Assembly (NCBI GenBank): GCA_963744935.1
Contig: CAVUVM010000009.1
Location: 186,001-250,000, forward strand
DNA: 64,000 nucleotides
From: Bog-473 sp963744935
Lineage (GTDB): Bacteria > Actinomycetota > Acidimicrobiia > Acidimicrobiales > RAAP-2
Direction: 5' to 3'
Position numbers and translations under genes: made by a program. Positions within the stretch are counted from its first letter, which is position 1; every line of letters begins with the position of its first letter. The notes below the pieces were generated by a model, which was given only the letters and a program-made list of their open reading frames with translations, was not told the DNA's origin and made no database searches. Shown piece after piece: positions 59,747 to 64,000 of the stretch.

Positions 59747-60421
59747 CTATTCAACTTTGCTGACGGCTCGAAATTCAGCACGGCGCTCCGGGTTGGCCTC
59801 CGCCAGTGCGCGCTTGACGCCGTCGGCGTCCAGGTCGGCGCCGTAAACAGGAGTACCTGGCTGCTGGCGCCAGGAATCCTCGAGAGCACCAGCGTCCACT
59901 CCGTCGAAGCCCAGTTGATCAAGCAAGTCGATGACCACCGCTTTGGCCGAAGGATCGTCGCCGGCGACGGGCAGAGCAATCCGTCCGCGGCTCCCGGCGG
60001 GCCTTCCCTCAGTGAGCAAGTGAGAGGCGTAGATGCCGTTGAAGGCCTTGACCACCGGGTGACCGAGCTGGCCCGCAACCCAGACGCTCTCTGGAGTGCC
60101 GTTCTCGATGTCTTCGATCTTCCCGTCCCGTTGCTGGGGGTAGTAGTTCCCGGTGTCGATGACGACCGCGCCCGATGCCAGACCGTCGAGGATCCCGGCT
60201 GGGAGCTTCGGAATGTTCTTCTCTGGGATGGTGACCACCAAGACCTCGGCACCCTTTGCCGCTTCGGTGGCGGGCACCGCCGAGGCCCCCGTCTCCTGCG
60301 CCAGTTCGTCCAGCGTTTCTGGACCGCGAGAGTTGGCTACTGAAACCTCATGGCCTAAAGCGGTGAATCGTCGGGTCAGGTTGCCTCCGATGTTGCCGGC
60401 GCCGATGATTCCGATTCTCAT
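59747..60421 (-). CDS. NADPH-dependent F420 reductase-like protein
   Basis: A 224-residue Rossmann protein: MRIGIIGAGNIGGNLTRRF (GxGxxG) and VAGQLGHPVVKAFNGI, the layout of F420:NADP oxidoreductase-like proteins (NADP-binding F420 family). The ATG follows GAGGAG at good spacing. True F420 reduction is plausible given the LLM proteins in the window, but related proteins have other substrates. Confidence 0.82.
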   Translation of the reverse strand: MRIGIIGAGNIGGNLTRRFTALGHEVSVANSRGPETLDELAQETGASAVPATEAAKGAEVLVVTIPEKNIPKLPAGILDGLASGAVVIDTGNYYPQQRDGKIEDIENGTPESVWVAGQLGHPVVKAFNGIYASHLLTEGRPAGSRGRIALPVAGDDPSAKAVVIDLLDQLGFDGVDAGALEDSWRQQPGTPVYGADLDADGVKRALAEANPERRAEFRAVSKVE

Positions 60422-60533
60422 GGTGTGCTCCTCGAAGTAAATGACCGCTACGCCGTGTCGGCTTCGCTCTCATCAATCTCGTCACTATCCGTAACGCCAT
60501 AGGACCCCCAGATAGTCCCTGGCAGGTCACGCC

Positions 60534-60743
60534 TTAGGTGTTCTGCCCCACCAGGTTGTTGACTTGGCGCGTGACGGCGTCGCTCTGCGGATGCGGCCGC
60601 GTCTCGTTGGATTCCAATAGTTGATCCATCGTTGTGGTGACGGGCTGGTCCCACTTGGCTCTGAGTAGATCACCATCAGTGGTGGGCCATGAGTGCACCG
60701 GTTCGCCTGTGTCGGGGTGCCACTCCCAGACCGCGGCCCGGGG
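60534..60743 (-). pseudogene. Coding-like in-frame fragment after the methyltransferase stop
   Basis: Directly after the TAG of the methyltransferase gene, in the same frame, 69 codons run to a TAA at 60534-60536. They read with natural composition (VWEWHPDTGEPVHSW, DGDLLRAKWDQPVTTTMDQLL, VTRQVNNLVGQ). There is no start codon near the beginning; an ATG exists only mid-way. It looks like the 3' end of a lost gene, or sequence reached only by readthrough. No family recognised. Confidence 0.4.
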
Positions 60744-61853
60744 CTACCCGAGCCGAGTCGCGGTGATCAGGACGGTCTCGAAGTTCATAAGGAACGAGCC
60801 GCCGTGATCGTCGATGGCCGCGCCGATGGCTTCGAACAGACGGTCACGCACTGCTGGTTCGAGGGCGGTGTGATCGCTTCGCGACACGAGCTGGTCCAGC
60901 CACTCATCCCGCCGGTAGGCCCGCGTCCAGGGGAACCACTTCTCTGTCGGCGCACCGAAGTCGGGCACCGCTGAGATGGCGCCGATCTCTGAGTCGAGTC
61001 CGGTCTTCACGTCGGATGACCGGCTGGCCGCGTACCCCCGGAACAGACGGTGACCGCCGGGCGGCACGACTCTCGCGTACACCTCCTCGAGAGCATCGGC
61101 CAGATCATCGGGCTGACACCCCGCGTTCCAGATCAGACAGAGCTTGCCGCCCGGGCGCAGCACAGAGACCGCTTTGGCGGTGGCGCTAGGGAGGTCGAGC
61201 CAGTGCCAGGCCTGCGCTGAGGTCACTCGGTCGAAAGTGCGACCAGCAGCGTCCCAGGCTTCGAAGGCCGCGATCTCCACGTCGACCCCATGACCGCGGG
61301 CGATCTCCGCCATTCGCGGAGCGAGTTCCACCCCGAGCACCTTGGCGCCACGCTGGGCAATCTGTCGTGAAGCAATCCCGGTGCCACAACCCACGTCGAG
61401 AACGTCCAGGCCCGCAGGCACCCGACCGAGCAGCTCGTCGATCACCGCATCGGGATAGGTCGGCCGGAACCGGTCATACGCCTCGGCTTGCTGGTCGAAC
61501 AACCTCGAACGCTGCAGGGCCAGAGGGCGCGCTGCCGAACGGTCGCGTTCGCTGGCATCCACAGACGCCAGCCTGCCCCAGATCGCGGGACCGGGTCGGA
61601 CTTGTCGATCCAGGAGTGGATCAAGCCAGGACACGGCGTTCCTGGCTGCCGTAAGGACCTCGCTCTCCGTGAAATATTCCCTGCCCGAGAAGTAGCTGAC
61701 CGGAGTCCACGCACCCATGTCCTCTGGATCTCTGCGGAACTCCTCGAAGCCGTATGTTCCATCTGGGCGCGAAAAGATGTCCACGCAGCGGTTGCCTTCA
61801 TCCGTCTGATGACTGACGAGAACCAACCACGACTTATCGAGCCGCGAAGACAC
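60744..61853 (-). CDS. Small actinobacterial domain fused to SAM-dependent methyltransferase
   Basis: About 369 residues. Residues about 5-85 (KSWLVLVSHQTDEGNRCVDIFSRPDG, then FEEFRRDPEDMGAWTPVSYF) match a small conserved protein usually found alone. A linker follows, then a class I methyltransferase (VLDVGCGTGIASRQIA as motif I; AWHWLDLPSATAKAVSVLRPGGKL). The methyltransferase type resembles those acting on small molecules. The frame is open through both parts, so it is a true fusion or a fused remnant. Start is GTG at 61853; TTG at 61862 is also possible. Confidence 0.82.
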   Translation of the reverse strand: MSSRLDKSWLVLVSHQTDEGNRCVDIFSRPDGTYGFEEFRRDPEDMGAWTPVSYFSGREYFTESEVLTAARNAVSWLDPLLDRQVRPGPAIWGRLASVDASERDRSAARPLALQRSRLFDQQAEAYDRFRPTYPDAVIDELLGRVPAGLDVLDVGCGTGIASRQIAQRGAKVLGVELAPRMAEIARGHGVDVEIAAFEAWDAAGRTFDRVTSAQAWHWLDLPSATAKAVSVLRPGGKLCLIWNAGCQPDDLADALEEVYARVVPPGGHRLFRGYAASRSSDVKTGLDSEIGAISAVPDFGAPTEKWFPWTRAYRRDEWLDQLVSRSDHTALEPAVRDRLFEAIGAAIDDHGGSFLMNFETVLITATRLG

Positions 61854-61862
61854 AGTCCGCAA

Positions 61863-62314
61863 TGCTATTTGGTCGATTCGACGGGTGCCCTCGTTTCGCC
61901 AGGCAACCTACGGGCCATGGCGTCAGCGAGGGCTGCATAACACTGCGACCTGGTTTTGGCTTTCCGACGTAAATCAAGCCCCCGGTCTACAGCACGGACG
62001 ATGAATTCCGAGCCGTTTCGATGGGAACGCGCGTTAGTCGTTGTCTCGTCACGCCTCGGCGAGCAAGAGACCAGTCAAGAGGCGCGGCCAGTCGGGCAAT
62101 GGATTTGCTCTCGGTTCCCGACCAGTTCAGCAATCACGCTGGGCATGCGGCGGAGAATCGTAACGTGGTGATCGCAGACGCCTTGTCAGGACTCGCTGAG
62201 TCGGCCCAGCGGATGTCTGCGTGTAGTTCGCCGCCGGGATATTCGCGGGATGACCATGAGGACCCGCCAGCCGACCATTCAGCCTCGATCGTCGTGGCCT
62301 GCGAGTCTGAAGAG
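61863..62314. other. Non-coding right end of the island
   Basis: About 450 bases between the methyltransferase fusion and tRNA-Gly. Open frames are short and look like shadows. It contains the 15-base repeat at 62239-62253 shared with the left end. No integrase or remnant recognised. Confidence 0.5.
62239..62253. repeat. 15-base repeat ATATTCGCGGGATGA near the right island end
   Basis: Exact copy of 52812-52826 in the same orientation, 61 bases from the tRNA boundary (the left copy lies 96 bases from its boundary). In a circular form both copies would flank the attachment core, as arm sites do. Confidence 0.6.
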
Positions 62315-62385
<71 letters not shown>

Positions 62386-62423
62386 GGGACGGGACGCAGT
62401 CTAAAGCCTCTACTCTCGGCCTC

Positions 62424-62804
62424 ATGGACACGCTGTTCGACCGAGTCGGAGGAGAGCAGTTCTTCGTCGATCTCGTTGACCGTTTCTATCTCAGCGTCGC
62501 AGGGGACCCGCTGCTGCGCCCGCTGTATCCGGACGACCTGAGCGAATCGTCGCACCACCTTGCCCTCTTCCTGATGCAGTACTGGGGTGGTCCGAGTACT
62601 TACAACGAGCAGCGTGGCCACCCACGCCTTCGGATGCGGCACGCCCCCTTTGTCATCGGCTCTCCCGAACGCGACGCCTGGTTGCGACACATGCTCACCG
62701 CACTCCTCGAGCTGGAGTCATCCTCACGGATCTCGTCTCATGACGCGATCGAGTTACGTGAATACCTCGAAATGGCCGCGAACTCACTCGTGAACTCCCC
62801 CTGA
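62424..62804 (+). CDS. glbO: Group II truncated haemoglobin (GlbO-like)
   Basis: A 126-residue globin with FDRVGGEQFFVDLVDRFY (Phe-Tyr at B9-B10), QYWGGPSTYNEQRGHPRL, the proximal histidine in MRHAPF, and a tryptophan in DAWLRHM (G8). These are hallmarks of group II truncated haemoglobins. It binds oxygen or nitric oxide and may act in redox or NO detoxification. Gene lies just outside the island. Confidence 0.95.
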   Translation: MDTLFDRVGGEQFFVDLVDRFYLSVAGDPLLRPLYPDDLSESSHHLALFLMQYWGGPSTYNEQRGHPRLRMRHAPFVIGSPERDAWLRHMLTALLELESSSRISSHDAIELREYLEMAANSLVNSP

Positions 62805-62855
62805 CAGCCGGGGGCGACGGACTGGGCCTCCAACCCCGACGTGCGACCGACGACG

Positions 62856-63659
62856 TCAGTCCTTGAAGTCGGCTTTCCGCCCCTCCTTGCGGGCGGCCAC
62901 GGCCTCTTCGAAGTTGCGGGTCGTGATGCGTACGAAGAGCTGTGACGTCCCTTCGGCGTCCATGTGGGACTGGAGGCTGCTGGCGTCGAGACTGTTCCAG
63001 AGCTGGCGCTTGGTCAGCTCCACGCCGGCCCTGCTCCAACCATTGATGCGGTCGGCCAGCTCGAAGCAGGCGGGGAGGAGATCTGCCGGCGCCACCACGT
63101 TGGACACCAGGCCGATTCGGTCAGCCTCTGTCGCATCGATGTCGCGGCCGGTGAGCATGATCTCGGCCGCCCTCGAGTGTCCGACCGACCGAGGGAGAAG
63201 AAAGCTGAGCCCGAGTTCGGCGGCGGTCAAGCCGTTGTTGACACCCGCCGCCCGGAAGTAGGCCTCCTGGGACGCGATCCTGATGTCGGCTGCGAGTGCG
63301 AGGCAGAATCCACCACCGATGGCCGCGCCGTTGACAGCGGCGATGACTGGCTGATGGAGCCTGCGAATGGTTGCGATGACGTCGTCGAGCATCTCCATGG
63401 ACCGCAATGCGATGGTCGGCAGCGTCAAGCCGTCGATGTTCGGCATCGTCCCGGGATTCTCGTGATCAGCGCCTGAGCAAAACCCCCGGCCGGCCCCGGT
63501 GATAACGACGACACGCACCTCGTTGTCGCTCCCGATGTCACGCAATGCGTCCCGGAACGGGATCATCACGTCGAAGGCCATCGCGTTCATGCGCTCGGGC
63601 CGGTTCAACGTGACCACCGCGACCTGGGGATGGGGATGGCTGACTTCGGCAAAGGACAT
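62856..63659 (-). CDS. Enoyl-CoA hydratase/isomerase family protein
   Basis: A 267-residue crotonase from the ATG at 63659. Oxyanion-hole sequences are RGFCSGADHENPG and NGAAIGGGFCLALAADIRIA. The first catalytic glutamate position is not acidic (YFRAAGVNNG), while a glutamate is kept at the second (LTAAELGLSFLLPRS), as in EchA12-like proteins. Reaction may be hydration or isomerisation. It precedes a partial RDD gene on the same strand. Confidence 0.92.
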   Translation of the reverse strand: MSFAEVSHPHPQVAVVTLNRPERMNAMAFDVMIPFRDALRDIGSDNEVRVVVITGAGRGFCSGADHENPGTMPNIDGLTLPTIALRSMEMLDDVIATIRRLHQPVIAAVNGAAIGGGFCLALAADIRIASQEAYFRAAGVNNGLTAAELGLSFLLPRSVGHSRAAEIMLTGRDIDATEADRIGLVSNVVAPADLLPACFELADRINGWSRAGVELTKRQLWNSLDASSLQSHMDAEGTSQLFVRITTRNFEEAVAARKEGRKADFKD

Positions 63660-63666
63660 AGTCGCC

Positions 63667-64000
63667 CTAGGCCGCGTGGGGGTGGTGCGACGGTGTCTGT
63701 TGGCCGTGCCCCAAGGGGCCCTCCGTGCGGGCGATCCAGCGCAGCCGGGCCGCGCGGGCGTCCCAGTCGTAGACGACGGCCGTTCCCGCGATGAAGTCGT
63801 CCAGCCCCCGGCGCTCCCGCTGGAAGACGATGCCCAGGAACCCGATGCCGAGCGTGAGGAACAGCGTGATCGCGAGCCCGATCGTGCGGAGCACGGCCTG
63901 GCGACCGCTGATCGGCCCGCCTTCACGGGTCACCACCTGCAGTCCGAAGATCGCCATGCCCAAGGTCTTGCCACTCACCGCCCATTGGTACGTGTAGTAG
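63667..64000 (-). CDS. RDD-family membrane protein (5'-truncated by window edge)
   Basis: The visible C-terminal part has the RDD family's SGKTLGMAIFGLQVV, the SGRQAVLRTIGL segment, a transmembrane helix (ITLFLTLGIGFLGIVF) and the RERRGLDDFIAGTAVVYD end. The frame continues past 64000, where YTYQWAV precedes SGKTLGM. Stop at 63667. RDD proteins are membrane proteins of unclear role, in some cases ion antiport. It ends 8 bases before the enoyl-CoA hydratase start. Confidence 0.9.
   Translation of the reverse strand, partial: YYTYQWAVSGKTLGMAIFGLQVVTREGGPISGRQAVLRTIGLAITLFLTLGIGFLGIVFQRERRGLDDFIAGTAVVYDWDARAARLRWIARTEGPLGHGQQTPSHHPHAA

Noticed and set aside
61956..62171. A 71-codon plus-strand open frame
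   Set aside because: No ribosome-binding site, no conserved pattern, and composition like surrounding non-coding sequence.

Overview
The window looks like a chromosomal segment of a high-GC actinomycete. The grounds are frequent GTG starts, a mycothiol S-conjugate amidase (Mca-type), two F420-type luciferase-like oxidoreductases, an F420/NADP-type reductase, a PspA-HtpX-PspAB envelope-stress operon, a DUF2510 protein, a PadR-ABC operon and a group II truncated haemoglobin. The mix of acyl-CoA enzymes, an AtuA-type terpene/branched-acyl cluster, sulfotransferase/DUF1214 and LLM proteins recalls Acidimicrobiia, but that placement is inference. The sequence is dense, with many ATGA, GTGA and TGATG translationally coupled junctions.

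Layout, 0-27.6 kb. The reverse-strand operon pspA-htpX-pspAB-tyrosine phosphatase lies at the left edge. Next come mca, then a reverse operon purK-purE-ChbG/YdjC-PH-like membrane protein. An LLM oxidoreductase is followed by a reverse cluster of RecB-like nuclease, PAP2 phosphatase and DsbA-like thioredoxin-fold protein, and then DUF7246, a GNAT and an acyl-CoA thioesterase. At 11.9-19.3 kb an acyl-CoA dehydrogenase is divergent from enoyl-CoA hydratase, carboxyltransferase, biotin carboxylase and AtuA (DUF1446). This is a likely catabolic module for acyclic isoprenoids or branched-chain acyl-CoA. Then follow a channel-like membrane protein, a zinc alcohol dehydrogenase, clpS, a GNAT, a DHA2 exporter divergent from an ABC-F ATPase, and a Tat-exported solute-binding protein.

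Layout, 27.7-52 kb. A 1-Cys-like peroxiredoxin precedes a secreted GH16 glucanase that lacks a canonical start codon. An ArsR-SRPBCC fusion with clear promoter/operator palindromes is followed by a duplicated SRPBCC gene. A PadR-ABC ATPase-FtsX permease operon also has a palindrome over its promoter. Then come sulfotransferase and DUF1214, a VOC protein, a complete dipeptide/oligopeptide ABC importer (two permeases, one fused double ATPase, one binding protein), an F420-type LLM protein and an Rpf-like transglycosylase. A run of small, often secreted or poorly known genes follows, including a frameshifted secreted protein, a cupin, a secreted cyclophilin and a SHOCT membrane protein.

Layout, 52.4-64 kb. 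The 3' half of a tRNA-Gly(UCC) gene at 62315-62385 is duplicated at 52672-52715. The roughly 9.6 kb between them looks like an integrated island in the 3' end of the tRNA gene. It carries VOC, DUF1059, SnoaL-like, DUF4331, a 960-bp IS5-family element with inverted repeats and a TTA target duplication, an FAD-dependent oxidoreductase, a DUF4242-nucleotide cyclase fusion, an F420/NADP-type reductase and a fused small-domain/methyltransferase protein. No integrase remains visible. Beyond the tRNA are a truncated haemoglobin, an enoyl-CoA hydratase and a partial RDD membrane protein. No rRNA genes, CRISPR arrays or riboswitches were seen.
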